Positions 1 through 8,909 of a stretch of DNA of 64,000 bases are shown here, in pieces (the stretch's first letter is position 1; the number at the start of each line of letters is the position of its first letter). Below the pieces are notes generated by a model, which saw nothing but the letters and a program-made list of their open reading frames with translations, did no database searches and had not been told where the DNA came from. The position numbers were made by a program, and so were the translations under genes. Source of the DNA: Planctomycetaceae bacterium (lineage in GTDB: Bacteria; Planctomycetota; UBA1135; GCA-002686595); the NCBI GenBank assembly GCA_011525785.1, contig WYBT01000021.1:186001-250000 (forward strand), read 5' to 3'.

Positions 1-497
1 TCGTCGAGCAGCTCGAGCGCCGACTCGAAGTCTTCCAGGTCGATGCTGCGCCGCGCGAACTCGAGTGCGCGCGCCAGCACCAGCTTGATCTTGCTGCCCG
101 AAGCGTTGCGCGCGAGGCCCTTGAAGGCTTCCACGTGACGGGCCGCGGAATCGAGCGCGAAAACGCCCTCGAGCTTGTCGAGCGACTCGAGCGCAAGCTC
201 GACCTCTGCTCCGTCCACGGCGCAGCGCCACGCAAGCTCGAGCGCCACGAACTGCGCGTCGCTGCCAGCCGTAGCGGCCTTGGCCTCGTCGAGCAGCCGT
301 CGCGCGAGCTTCGCGCTGGCCGACTTCGAAAGACCCGCAGGATCGGCGACGCCCACGCGCTCGAGCAGCTTGCGGCGCTCGAGTTCGACCGTCTCGCTCG
401 AGGGCGGCGGGATCTTGTCCTCCGATCTCGACGCAGCGGCGGCGCACAACACAGCGCTCGCCACCAAACTCAACCCAATCGCGGTCAGCCAACGCAT
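1..497 (-). CDS. Hypothetical secreted helical protein (3' end outside window)
   Basis: The reading frame opens at an ATG at 497 preceded by a GGAGGG ribosome site a few bases upstream, and runs off the left edge, so about 165 residues are visible. The first 20 residues (MRWLTAIGLSLVASAVLCAA) form a signal peptide. What follows is Leu/Ala/Glu-rich helix, with a stretch of the type 'KLARRLLDEAKAATAGSDAQ' followed by ALESLDKLEGVFALD. I know this helical style from large secreted planctomycete proteins, but I cannot assign a function. Third-position G/C bias supports coding on this strand; frames opposite it give Arg/Ser-rich nonsense. Confidence 0.72.
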   Translation of the reverse strand, partial: MRWLTAIGLSLVASAVLCAAAASRSEDKIPPPSSETVELERRKLLERVGVADPAGLSKSASAKLARRLLDEAKAATAGSDAQFVALELAWRCAVDGAEVELALESLDKLEGVFALDSAARHVEAFKGLARNASGSKIKLVLARALEFARRSIDLEDFESALELLD

Positions 498-610
498 TCG
501 AGGTCCCTCCTTCGCGCCCGCGGCCGGAACGAACTGTCGCCAGAACCCCTGTGGAGCTCTGAAACTCTCCCGGCGGGCCGCGCCCCGTTATAGCAGGTCG
601 AGGGAACGCG

Positions 611-1714
611 TCACTTCGCAGCGGTGCGCGCCGCTTCGATCAGTTCTTCGATCACGCGCTCGACCTCGCGCTGCGGGGCCGCGCCGAGGTAGCGCTTGCG
701 CACCACGCCTTGATGGTCGATCACGAGCACGGTGGGGTAGCCGCGCACGCGGTACTGGCGCGAAATCGCGTTGTCCTTGCCGCCGGCGAAGGCGTTGCGC
801 CAAGTCACGTTGCGTGCCTTGCACTGCTCGAGGAAACGCTGGCGGTCGTCGTCGGTGTTGACGCCGATCACCGCGAAGGGCGCGTCCTTGAAGCGCTCGG
901 AGAGCGTGCGCACGTGCGGTAGCGACGCCACGCACGGTCCACACCAAAAGCCCCAGAAGTCGAGCAGCACGACCTTGCCGCGGTAGTCGGAGAGCTTGAA
1001 GGCTACGCCGTCGCCGTCGACCGCATCGAAGTCGGGCGCCGTGCCGCCGACTTCGACCGCTTGCGCGTTGGCCCGCGCCGCCAGCTCGCCCGCCGCGCGC
1101 GTGCCCGGGAAGTCCTTGGTGATGCGAGCCCGCAGCTCCACCGCGCGCGCCTGTTCCTCCGCAGTCGACTTCGAGCTGTCGAGGCGCCGCGCGAGCTCGA
1201 ACCAGGCCGAGGCGCTGACCTCCTTGTTCTTGGACTTGTTCGCGAGTTCCTCGATCCGCGCGCGGACGAACTCCTCGTCGAACCACGGACGCTGGCGCGC
1301 GAGCATCGCCACGACTTCGCTGGCGGCCCAGGGCGCGTCGGCGTGCTCGGCGAGCAGCTTCTCGATCCACTCGCGCTTCTTCGCGACGACTTCCTCGCGC
1401 ACCTCGAGCTTGTCGGCGATGGCTTCGCACATCCACACCAGCCCGCGTGCATCGCCGGCCGTGACAAGTGCCTCGACGCGCGGCCAAAACTCGTGCACAG
1501 GCTTTAGCGCCTGATGCGCTGCGCGGGCTTCGTCGGTCTTGAGCGCGCGTTCGGCGAGCAACCAACGGTTCTTGGCCGTGCCGTAGTCCTTGACGAGCGT
1601 GAGGAACGCGTCCGCAGGCTGTTGAGCTGCGGGCGCCGGCGCCTGTTGCTGGGTCTGCGGCGCTTGCGGCGTGGACTGGAGCGGGAGTGCGAAGAGGAGT
1701 GCGGAGATCAACAT
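611..1714 (-). CDS. TlpA-family thioredoxin-like protein with N-terminal helical domain
   Basis: Exported thiol-disulfide oxidoreductase of 367 residues. A short signal peptide (MLISALLFALPL) is followed by a Gln/Pro/Ala linker, an alpha-helical region of about 180 residues with no recognisable motif, and a C-terminal thioredoxin fold from about residue 221. That fold starts with the AhpC/TSA-type phrase GGTAPDFDAVDGDG and carries the redox motif WCGPC at 257-261, followed by the conserved GYPTVLVID cis-proline segment. TlpA/ResA proteins reduce or repair disulfides outside the cytoplasm; the partner here is unknown. It lies between two genes on the same strand but is separated from each by about 90-110 bases. 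The long helical N-terminus is a common planctomycete variant of the family. Confidence 0.88.
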   Translation of the reverse strand: MLISALLFALPLQSTPQAPQTQQQAPAPAAQQPADAFLTLVKDYGTAKNRWLLAERALKTDEARAAHQALKPVHEFWPRVEALVTAGDARGLVWMCEAIADKLEVREEVVAKKREWIEKLLAEHADAPWAASEVVAMLARQRPWFDEEFVRARIEELANKSKNKEVSASAWFELARRLDSSKSTAEEQARAVELRARITKDFPGTRAAGELAARANAQAVEVGGTAPDFDAVDGDGVAFKLSDYRGKVVLLDFWGFWCGPCVASLPHVRTLSERFKDAPFAVIGVNTDDDRQRFLEQCKARNVTWRNAFAGGKDNAISRQYRVRGYPTVLVIDHQGVVRKRYLGAAPQREVERVIEELIEAARTAAK

Positions 1715-1804
1715 GGTGGTGCAGGCCCGCGGGGCGGGGCTTGCGTCCGATCGTACGGTCTGCGCTCGGATTCGAGCGAGTTCGACACGCGCGCGCGTAC
1801 AGAC

Positions 1805-3706
1805 TCACTCGTCGCGGTCGCGCAAGATCGCGCCGCAGCGCCGGAAGTGCGCCGCCTGCTGTTCGTCGTAGATCGCGCCGCGCAGGTCGACCAGATAGAA
1901 GTCCGTTTCTTCGACTTTGGCGCCCCACAGCTTCACGCGCTGCAGATTCGCGGTGCGCACTTCCTCTGGCGCGCGGTGGGGGTTGTCGAAGAACTCGTCG
2001 GAGTAAAAGCCCGTGCGCGTGCCCTCCATGGGCGGCGCGTTCAGCACCAGCCCGCTGCGCGTCGTGCCGAGCCGGAAGATCGCGCCCGAGAAGTCCGCGC
2101 CGCTGAAGTCGGCGCCTTCGGCGTCGAGGTTTGCGAGCCGCGCGTTGCGCAGTCGCGCCTGTGAGAGGTCCGCGCCGCGCAGGTTGGCGCCGTGGAGCAC
2201 CGCGCCGGTGAGCACTGCGCCCGCCGCAGAGACGTCGCGCAGGTCGAGTTCTGTCAATTGCGCGCCCTGCAAGTGCGCGGACTCGAGCTTCGCTCCGCGC
2301 AGCATGCAGGTGCGCAAGTCGCAGTCGCGCAGATCCGCGCCGCTCAAGTTCGCAGTGCTGAAGTCGCTCTCTTCGAATTGCGCGTCTTGCAGCCTCGCTC
2401 TCGTGAGCACCGCACCGCGAAAGAGCGTGAAGTTCAGGCGCGCGCCGTTGAAGCACGCGTGGTCGAGTTCGGCGTTGCTCAGATCGGCGCTGCGCAGGTC
2501 ACTCTGGCTGAAATTCACCTTGTATGCGTTGATCCCGACCAGCTTGGCGTGGACGAGGCGGGCCTCTGCGATCACGGTCTCCTTCAAGTTCGCTGCGCTC
2601 AGATCGGCGCGCGCGAAGTTGCTGCCGCGCAGCTCGCCGCCGAAGAACGTCACGCGGGTCAGCTGCGCATCCGAGAAGTCGCACTCGCGGGCGACCATCT
2701 CGCTCAAGAACAGCCCGCTCCACGGCGCGCGTCGCAGGCGCGCGCGCGCGAGGCGCAAGGGGCGCTCGCGCCGTCCGGTGCGCGCTTTGATCCAACCCGC
2801 GAAGGAATCGGCGTCGGCCGCGTGCAGCAGGCTCGCCATCACGCCAGCGTCGCGGGGCTTGGCGCTCTCGATGCCGTGCAGCAGCGTGCGCAGCGCAGGC
2901 GGCGAAGCGCGCAGTAACGGTGCGGCGCGCCGCTCGACTTCGATGGGAAGGAACTGAAGCGTGTGTTCGGGGACCTCAGCGCGCTCCAGGGCCTTGACGA
3001 GCTCGCGCGCCGCGAGCGTGGCGCGCGCTTGCGCGTGCCGCAGGAGCTTGAAATCGCCGGAAAAACGCGGTCCCGCGCCTTCGAGTCGCTCGATCGTCTC
3101 GGCGGTGGCGGGCTCCAGCGCGCTGCGCAGGCACAGCGCTTCGAGCTCGCTGCGTGACTCGGTCCGAGCGAGCAGCGCGTCGACCTGACGCGCGAGCGCA
3201 TCCATCGCGCTCCCAACGCTCTCGTCGGCCGCCAGAACGTCGAGGGCGGTGCTGACCAACTCGGCCGTGCCCTTCAGTTCCGGCAGATCGCCGGCGAACT
3301 GCAGGCGGCGCATGACCGACGCGCAGCGCTGGGGGTGACGGTGGAGGAGGTACTCGATGCACTCGTCCTCGCTCCAGGGCGCGAGTTGAAGCGTGACCCA
3401 CTTGGGCGCGGCTTCGCGCGCGAAGGCTTCGTCGCCCTCGGCTTCTCGCTCCGGCGGCGCAGCGTGAATCAAGCACACGCCGCGCTCGTGCAGTTTCAGG
3501 CGCGGCTCGCCTGCGAACAGGTGGGCTGCGTGCTGCAGCGCCGTGCTGAGCCCCGCGCCCGGACTTGCAACGAGCGCGAGGCCCACGGTCGTGCGCTTGG
3601 CGAGCCACGACGCGATGTGATCTTCCAGCAACTCCGCGGCGGTGAAAGGCTCTCCCGGCGAAGTGACTCGCGGGCGTACAGCGGCGCGCTGCGGGGTGAT
3701 GGGCAT
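1805..3706 (-). CDS. Pentapeptide-repeat protein with degenerate NTPase-like N-terminus
   Basis: A protein of 633 residues with no signal peptide, so probably cytoplasmic. Residues about 20-330 resemble a small STAND/AAA-type region: residues 46-55 (VASPGAGLST) look like a Walker A loop in which the usual Gly-Lys is Gly-Leu, so nucleotide binding is doubtful. Residues about 345-560 are pentapeptide repeats of the A(D/N)LXX type (for example SGADLRDCDL, HGANLRGADL, EGADFSGADF), which fold as a right-handed quadrilateral beta-helix. Such helices act as protein-binding or DNA-mimic scaffolds; no target can be assigned. The C-terminus contains GFYSDEFFDNPHRAPEEVRTANLQ, outside the repeats. It lies 90 bases upstream of the TlpA gene on the same strand. 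Confidence 0.85.
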   Translation of the reverse strand: MPITPQRAAVRPRVTSPGEPFTAAELLEDHIASWLAKRTTVGLALVASPGAGLSTALQHAAHLFAGEPRLKLHERGVCLIHAAPPEREAEGDEAFAREAAPKWVTLQLAPWSEDECIEYLLHRHPQRCASVMRRLQFAGDLPELKGTAELVSTALDVLAADESVGSAMDALARQVDALLARTESRSELEALCLRSALEPATAETIERLEGAGPRFSGDFKLLRHAQARATLAARELVKALERAEVPEHTLQFLPIEVERRAAPLLRASPPALRTLLHGIESAKPRDAGVMASLLHAADADSFAGWIKARTGRRERPLRLARARLRRAPWSGLFLSEMVARECDFSDAQLTRVTFFGGELRGSNFARADLSAANLKETVIAEARLVHAKLVGINAYKVNFSQSDLRSADLSNAELDHACFNGARLNFTLFRGAVLTRARLQDAQFEESDFSTANLSGADLRDCDLRTCMLRGAKLESAHLQGAQLTELDLRDVSAAGAVLTGAVLHGANLRGADLSQARLRNARLANLDAEGADFSGADFSGAIFRLGTTRSGLVLNAPPMEGTRTGFYSDEFFDNPHRAPEEVRTANLQRVKLWGAKVEETDFYLVDLRGAIYDEQQAAHFRRCGAILRDRDE

Positions 3707-3945
3707 GGGGCGAGCTCGCCAGCGCGTGGAAACGCGTGCTTGCGGCGAAGGAGATCGTAACCGTGCTCCGAAAGTGGGGCGGTTCGAGTCAGCGCAGGGG
3801 CTGGCCGCGAGTGCGGGGGGTGGATGCGGGCGCCGGACAGGCTGTCGAGTCGCGAACTGCCGCGCTGCCGATACGAATTTTCAGCGCCAGCGGGGGATTT
3901 GTGGACAAACGGAGGTCTCGCCGGGCTCATGTGTGGCGAACCGAC

Positions 3946-4473
3946 ATGACCCCCGCTGCCGATCGGACCCTCCAGGAGATCCTCCTGCGCGGGGGGCCAC
4001 AGGTTTGGCCCGATCTGTACCGGCGCCTGGGCGCGTCGTTGTACGCCGTGGCGCGCGCACTGACCCACTCCACCGCCGACGCCGAAGACCTCGTGCAGCA
4101 GACCTTTCTCGAGCTCTACCGGGCGCGCCAGTCGTTCGAGCGCGCCGAGTCCCCGCGCGCCTACGCCTTCGCGGTGTTGCGCAACAGCGCGACGCGCTTG
4201 CGCAAGCGCGCGCGGACATTCGAGCCGCTGTCCGCAGCCGAAGAGCCGCAGGTCGCGGCCGAGGCGGTCGACGCCGGTGAGTTCGATCCGCGCCTGGAGC
4301 GAGCGCTGGCGAGCCTGCCCGCCGAGCAGCGCGAAGTGCTCGCGCTCAAGCTCGATGGCGAGCTGACCTTCGCGCAGATCGCCTCCGTGCTCGAGATTCC
4401 CTTGGACACGGCGGCCAGCCGTTACCGCCGCGCGCTGGAGAAGCTGCGCGAGCGCCTCGAGGAGCAGCGATGA
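3946..4473 (+). CDS. RNA polymerase sigma factor, ECF type
   Basis: A 175-residue sigma-70 family protein that directs RNA polymerase to an unknown promoter set. Region 2 includes the DAEDLVQQTFLELYRARQSF segment. Region 4 begins LPAEQREVLALKLDGELTF and continues through the helix-turn-helix AQIASVLEIPLDTAASRYRRAL. I chose the ATG at 3946; an in-frame GTG at 3931 lies closer to the GGAGG at 3911-3915 and is a real alternative. Its stop overlaps the next start (ATGA at 4470-4473), so it is coupled to a small one-helix membrane protein that may be its anti-sigma factor. Confidence 0.92.
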   Translation: MTPAADRTLQEILLRGGPQVWPDLYRRLGASLYAVARALTHSTADAEDLVQQTFLELYRARQSFERAESPRAYAFAVLRNSATRLRKRARTFEPLSAAEEPQVAAEAVDAGEFDPRLERALASLPAEQREVLALKLDGELTFAQIASVLEIPLDTAASRYRRALEKLRERLEEQR

Positions 4474-4844
4474 ACGACCTCGACTCTGAACTTGCCCATC
4501 TCGAAGCGCGCTTGCAGCAGCGCGCGCGGCCGATCGCGAGCGCGGGTCTCGAGCAACGCGTGCTGGCGCAGCTCGAGCGCGCCTCCGAACGCGAGCGCCG
4601 CGCGAACGTCGTCGCCGTGGCCGCTTGCGTCGTCGCGATGCTCGGCCTGCAGGTGCGGTTGTTCACGCTCGCGCCCGCGAATGAGGCGACGCACGAGTCG
4701 GGCGCCGCGAGCCTTCGAGGACGACTCGAACTCCACTCTTCACTCGCCGGTTTGAGCTTGCCCGATCACTCGAACTCCCGCGTGCAGCGCCTGGCCCCGG
4801 TGCTCGGCGCGAGCAGCGCTTCCACCCGATCGCGAGGCCTCTGA
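4470..4844 (+). CDS. Small single-pass membrane protein, putative anti-sigma factor
   Basis: A 124-residue protein whose ATG overlaps the stop of the sigma gene. The N-terminal 45 residues are charged and helical (LEQRVLAQLERASERERR). A single transmembrane segment follows at about 45-65 (ANVVAVAACVVAMLGLQVRLF), and then a short outer tail of low complexity. No zinc-binding HxxxCxxC motif is present, so it is not a classical ZAS anti-sigma factor. Its position and topology nonetheless suggest that it holds the sigma factor at the membrane. That role is inferred from arrangement only. A downstream membrane gene starts one base after its stop. Confidence 0.72.
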   Translation: MNDLDSELAHLEARLQQRARPIASAGLEQRVLAQLERASERERRANVVAVAACVVAMLGLQVRLFTLAPANEATHESGAASLRGRLELHSSLAGLSLPDHSNSRVQRLAPVLGASSASTRSRGL

Positions 4845-4845
4845 C

Positions 4846-6366
4846 ATGGAAATCGCCCTGCTGTGGACCCTGCATTTGGTGTTCGCCAGCGCGCTCGCCG
4901 CGGCCGCAGCCGCACGTTTGGCGAGCCCGGCCCGCCCGCGCTCGGTGTGGGGTCTGGTGACGCTGGCGATCGCGCCGCTCGCGGCGTTGCACGCGTACCT
5001 GACGCTCCGCGCGTTCGAGCTGCGCTTTGACGACGGCATCGCGCACGCTCCGTGGTGGTTCTCGATTGCGCTGCTGGTTGCGCACCTCGCGGTGTCGGCG
5101 TGGATCGTTCTGCGTGCGCGAAACGGATCCGCGCTGTTTGGTTGGAGTTCGGCGCGTCTGATCTTCGCCGCTGGCTTGGCCCTGGGCTTCAACGTCGCCA
5201 CGCTGCGAGTGCTCGACCTCGAGGCGCGCTTGGAGCTCTCGGGTCTGCGCACCGAAGCCGGGCGCGTGGCGTACGAGCTCGTGCCGCAGATCGCCGACGA
5301 GGACGAGAACGCCGCCGGCGTGTACGAGCGCGTGGCGAACGAGTTGTTCGAGGGCCAGGAGGCGCTCGACCTCGGTCCATTCAAGGACGCGCTTGCGAAC
5401 AACGCGTCGCTCGCTGCGAACGACTCAGCTGTGCGCCAAGTCCTCGAACGCAGCGCGCAGGCCTTGGTCGAGCTCCGCGCGGCCTCGCAGCGGCCGCACT
5501 GTCAGTTCGAGGCCGGAAACGCGACGGATCTCGTCGTGGTTCCGCGCGTTCTGCCTGTCTACCGGCTCACGCAGTTGCTCGCGCTCTCGGCTCGCGTGCG
5601 AGCGCAGGACGGCGATGTCGCCGGCGCGGTCGAGGACGTGCTCGCAGCCCTGCGGATGTGCACGCACTTGGCGCGCGCGCCGACCTTGCTCGGACTCGCC
5701 GCCGGCTCCGTCGCGCGAGCTGAAGTGTGCGCGACGGTGCTCGCACTGGCTGCGAGCGATTCGCTGCAGGGCGCGGACCTCGGGCGACTCCACGAGGCCC
5801 TGGCGGAGCCGTACGCGCCGCTGATGCGCAGCGCGACGCGCATGGAGGAGGCCTTCGGGCTTGCGAGCGTGAGCTCGCTGCTCGCGGACGGCGAGACGAA
5901 GTTCTCCGGGGTTGGCGAGTCTTTGTTCGAGTGGACGGGCCCGCTCTTGTACGCGCCGTTCCTGTTGCGCGAGGACGTGCTCGGCTATCGCGCGGTGATC
6001 GCGGAGCTGCTCGCGCTCAGCGATGCGCCGCCTGCGCAACTGCGCGCTGCGGCGGACGACGCGGCGTCGCGGGCGAGCGTGCGCTCCCGCGGAGTGCTGG
6101 CCTCTGTGATGGCGCCCAACATGGCGCGCGTGTTCTTGCAGGTGCGGCGAACCGACGCCCTGGTCGAGTTGACGCGCCTGGCGCTAGCTGCGGCGCGCGA
6201 GAAGCTCGCAACGGGCCGTTTTCCGGCTGAATTCGGGCCTTGGAGCGGCCCGGTCGAGAACGTGCGCTTCACCTCGGACGGTGCGTCGCTGACGCTGGTG
6301 CGGACAGATGCCGAGGACTTCGGCGCGCCGCTCGAAGTCGCGCTACCGCCGCGGGCGACGCGCTGA
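4846..6366 (+). CDS. Hypothetical membrane protein with four N-terminal helices
   Basis: A 506-residue protein beginning one base after the stop of the preceding gene, so it is part of the sigma operon. Four hydrophobic segments occupy roughly residues 1-27, 45-65, 67-93 and 103-120. The rest is a long helical soluble domain (about 125-480), including a tetratricopeptide-like stretch around LLALSARVRAQDGDVAGAVEDVLAALRM. The C-terminal part (AREKLATGRFPAEFGPWSGP) recalls short segments seen in planctomycete membrane proteins that follow ECF sigma genes. I do not recognise an enzymatic motif. It may be the target or sensor of the sigma system, which is inferred from the operon. Confidence 0.75.
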   Translation: MEIALLWTLHLVFASALAAAAAARLASPARPRSVWGLVTLAIAPLAALHAYLTLRAFELRFDDGIAHAPWWFSIALLVAHLAVSAWIVLRARNGSALFGWSSARLIFAAGLALGFNVATLRVLDLEARLELSGLRTEAGRVAYELVPQIADEDENAAGVYERVANELFEGQEALDLGPFKDALANNASLAANDSAVRQVLERSAQALVELRAASQRPHCQFEAGNATDLVVVPRVLPVYRLTQLLALSARVRAQDGDVAGAVEDVLAALRMCTHLARAPTLLGLAAGSVARAEVCATVLALAASDSLQGADLGRLHEALAEPYAPLMRSATRMEEAFGLASVSSLLADGETKFSGVGESLFEWTGPLLYAPFLLREDVLGYRAVIAELLALSDAPPAQLRAAADDAASRASVRSRGVLASVMAPNMARVFLQVRRTDALVELTRLALAAAREKLATGRFPAEFGPWSGPVENVRFTSDGASLTLVRTDAEDFGAPLEVALPPRATR

Positions 6367-6505
6367 GTGGAGCGAACTGGACGCTGCGCGCGAGGGCGCG
6401 CCCCGACCGACGCTTTCGAGAGCGTCTCGCCAGCTCGCGCGCGCGTCGAGTAGCCTTCGCAGTGCTCGTCGAGCCCTCCCTCCGTCCCCAGTCGAGATCC
6501 CACCG

Positions 6506-7519
6506 ATGCTGTCGAGTTTCATGCGCCTCAGTTCCCTGGTCGTCCTGTCGCGTGCCACGGCTCTCGTTGCCGTCGGCGCACTGGCCTCCGCGCAGGTCGC
6601 CTATGTCGATTCGCTCGGCCGCGAGTGGCGTCAACTCGTCGGGACGACCTCGCGCTCGTGGACTCAGATCGCGGCTGTGTGCCCGACCGATGGCGTGACG
6701 CCGGCGGTGGGCGCGGTGAACGGCATCCAGGTGACGGGCTGGGTCTGGGCGACGACCGAACAAGTGCGCGAGATGCTGAGTGAGTTCGAGCCCGCGCTCG
6801 CGACGCAGAACAACCTCTCCGGCCCGGCTTACTTGCTGAGCGCGTTCGGCTTCTTCGGGAGCTTCGCGCCCACGTTCGAGTTCTACACGACGTTCGGCGG
6901 ATACAACGACGCCAGCGGCTGGACCGCGATCGCAGCGAATGGCATGGGCGAAGTGGCTTCGGTCTTCGCGCGCTGGAACCCCCACGACGCGGGCTGGTAC
7001 ATCGACCTCGTGGCTGGTGTGGACACCGCGAGCGCTTACCGCGGGATCTGGATGTACCGCACGAGCGCAGCGACCGCGCCGATCGAGTACTGCCACAGCG
7101 AGGCGCCCGGAACGAGCGCCGGCTGCCTGCCGAGCATCGCCGCCAGCTCGCAGCCGTCAGCGTCGGCCGCGACCTCGTGCGTGATCACGGCCAGCTCGGT
7201 CGACGGGCTGCGCAATGGCCTGATGTTCTACGGCGTGAGCGGCGCGACGGTCGCGCCGTGGTGCGCCACGAGCTCGAGTCGCATCTGTGTCCGTCCGCCC
7301 ACGGCGCGCGCGACGCTGCAGTCGACCGGCGGAACGGCCGGCGCATGCGACGGTGCGCTCTTGCTCGACTGGAACCAGTTCCTGCTCACGCACCCCGGAG
7401 CGCTCGGCGCGCCCTTCGCCGCGGGCGACGTGGTTCACGTGCAAGGCTGGTTCCGCGACCCGGGCGCGTGCAAGACGAGCAGCCTGACGAGTGCGCTCCA
7501 ACTCGTGCACTCGCCCTGA
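6506..7519 (+). CDS. Secreted protein with four-cysteine C-terminal domain
   Basis: A 337-residue secreted protein. The signal peptide ends near residue 30 (VAVGALASAQ). Residues about 33-185 form a domain starting YVDSLGREWRQLVGTTSRSW and containing GWVWATTEQVREML, a pattern I associate with secreted proteins of other bacteria but cannot name. Residues 194-337 are the shared four-cysteine module of this window, with YC (195-196), GC, ICVRPP, CDG, a W-FRDP motif and the ending SLTSALQLV. An extra Cys pair (SCVITA and PWCATS) is present. The start could also be the ATG at 6521. It follows the sigma operon by 139 bases and may be read from it or separately. Confidence 0.82.
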   Translation: MLSSFMRLSSLVVLSRATALVAVGALASAQVAYVDSLGREWRQLVGTTSRSWTQIAAVCPTDGVTPAVGAVNGIQVTGWVWATTEQVREMLSEFEPALATQNNLSGPAYLLSAFGFFGSFAPTFEFYTTFGGYNDASGWTAIAANGMGEVASVFARWNPHDAGWYIDLVAGVDTASAYRGIWMYRTSAATAPIEYCHSEAPGTSAGCLPSIAASSQPSASAATSCVITASSVDGLRNGLMFYGVSGATVAPWCATSSSRICVRPPTARATLQSTGGTAGACDGALLLDWNQFLLTHPGALGAPFAAGDVVHVQGWFRDPGACKTSSLTSALQLVHSP

Positions 7520-7565
7520 GCGGCCGACGTCAGCGCTTCGCCAGAAGTGCTGATCCGTATTCCAG

Positions 7566-8855
7566 TCACGGGACGAGAATTGGGGCGAGCACAACTCGGA
7601 ACCCGACGAGCGAGTTGTGCTCGATGCGCCCGTTCATGGTCCGGTTGCCCGACCGGCAGTCGTCTGACTGCCCGTACCAGCTGCCCCCTCGGAGAATCGC
7701 CATGGCGCCAACCGGGGTGTACGGGTCCGTAACCGGGGTGGACGGATACGGCGCCGGAGAGTCGAGGCACCACTCGTACACGTTGCCGTGCATGTCGTAG
7801 AGGCCCCACGGGTTGGGAGCATAACTGCCAACCGAAGCCGAGCCCGGTACGTCATTGAGCCCCGGAAGAATCCAACAGTACGAGTTCGAGTGGAGTGAGT
7901 AGCGGAAAAACGCTTGGTTGCAGAACAGCGCATCGCCCACGTTGAATTCCGTCGTAGTGCCCGCGCGGCAGGCGTACTCCCACTCGGCTTCCGTCGGCAG
8001 ACGGTACTGGTAGCCTTGCGGTACGAGGTTGAGAGCCGATTGCTGGGCCGTCAACGCCGCGCAGTAGGCCTGCGCCTCGTGCCAATTCACCTGGTCCACC
8101 GGCCTATCCGCGCCAGTGTGGAGTGACGGGTTCGCGCCCATCAGCGACTGGTACTGCGCCTGCGTGACCTCGGTCTCGCCCATCCAGAAGCAGGAGCTGA
8201 TCGTCACCTGGTGAACGGGCCCATCGAAAGTTGGGTCGCCTTGGTACGGCGGCCCGCTCGCGGCGTCTGAGCCCATCTGGAACGTACCCGCGGGAATCAA
8301 GACGAGCCCGGGCAGATTCGTCACGCACGGGACCACGGGGGAAACCGCATCCATCGTCAGCTCGAGCGCGTTCGAGAGGTTCGACGACTTCGGGGCGACC
8401 GGATCGCGGTACCAGGACTGCAAGAACACCTTGTCGCCAAAGCCCCAAGGATTGCCGAGCGCCGTCGGATTCGCGGCTTGGAACGCATCCCAGTCGACCA
8501 CGAACACTCCGTCGCACTGGCCTGTCGTTCCGCCGCTGTCCAGCAGCGCCCCCATCCGCTTCGTCGGCGCCTTGACGCACAAGTAGCTGCCCGCGCTGCC
8601 GCCGCCCCAAAGGGAAGGCGTGAATCCGGTGTTGTCGACACCGTAGTAGACGAGGCCCTTTCGATTCCCGGGCAGGCCACTCGTCGTGATGATGCAGCCT
8701 GCGTCGTTGGTGGTGTTGGGCTGCGTGTGGGCGCTGATCTGCGCGATGCAGAACGTCGACGAGACGCCAGCTGTGCAGTAGGTCGTCGGACCTTGGGCGA
8801 CCGAGAGCGGGGCGAGCAGAACCAGGAACGTCGACGCGGGAACGAGCTGACTCAC
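7566..8855 (-). CDS. Secreted SUMF1-fold protein with the four-cysteine module at its N-terminus
   Basis: A 429-residue secreted protein starting at a GTG (8855) with a good GGAGG site six bases upstream; there is no ATG at that point. The signal peptide (VSQLVPASTFLVLLAPLSVAQ) is followed directly by the shared four-cysteine module (about 26-165: TYCTAG, LCVKAP, QCDG, WYRDP, NLSNALEL). After it comes a formylglycine-generating-enzyme/SUMF1 domain (about 180-425) with IPAGTFQMGSDA, ETEVTQAQYQ, LPTEAEWEYACRAGT, MHGNVYEWC, LRGGSW and VGFRVV. Only one cysteine remains where formylglycine-generating enzymes have two (GGSWYGQSDDC), so sulfatase activation is unlikely and a binding role is more plausible. 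It is convergent with the preceding secreted protein. Confidence 0.87.
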   Translation of the reverse strand: MSQLVPASTFLVLLAPLSVAQGPTTYCTAGVSSTFCIAQISAHTQPNTTNDAGCIITTSGLPGNRKGLVYYGVDNTGFTPSLWGGGSAGSYLCVKAPTKRMGALLDSGGTTGQCDGVFVVDWDAFQAANPTALGNPWGFGDKVFLQSWYRDPVAPKSSNLSNALELTMDAVSPVVPCVTNLPGLVLIPAGTFQMGSDAASGPPYQGDPTFDGPVHQVTISSCFWMGETEVTQAQYQSLMGANPSLHTGADRPVDQVNWHEAQAYCAALTAQQSALNLVPQGYQYRLPTEAEWEYACRAGTTTEFNVGDALFCNQAFFRYSLHSNSYCWILPGLNDVPGSASVGSYAPNPWGLYDMHGNVYEWCLDSPAPYPSTPVTDPYTPVGAMAILRGGSWYGQSDDCRSGNRTMNGRIEHNSLVGFRVVLAPILVP

Positions 8856-8909
8856 GAGAATCCTCCAGGAGGTGGGGCGCGACGGCGCCCTCGATGGGAT
8901 GAGCCAGTT

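Noticed and set aside
588..2456. Long minus-strand open frame of more than 600 codons overlapping the thioredoxin and pentapeptide genes
   Set aside because: Its translation is Arg/Ala/His-rich with no motif and it lies out of frame with two well-supported genes; it is an effect of high G+C.
3781..3790. GGTTCGAGTC resembling a tRNA T-arm
   Set aside because: The flanking bases do not form the five-pair T-stem and no acceptor or anticodon arm can be built.
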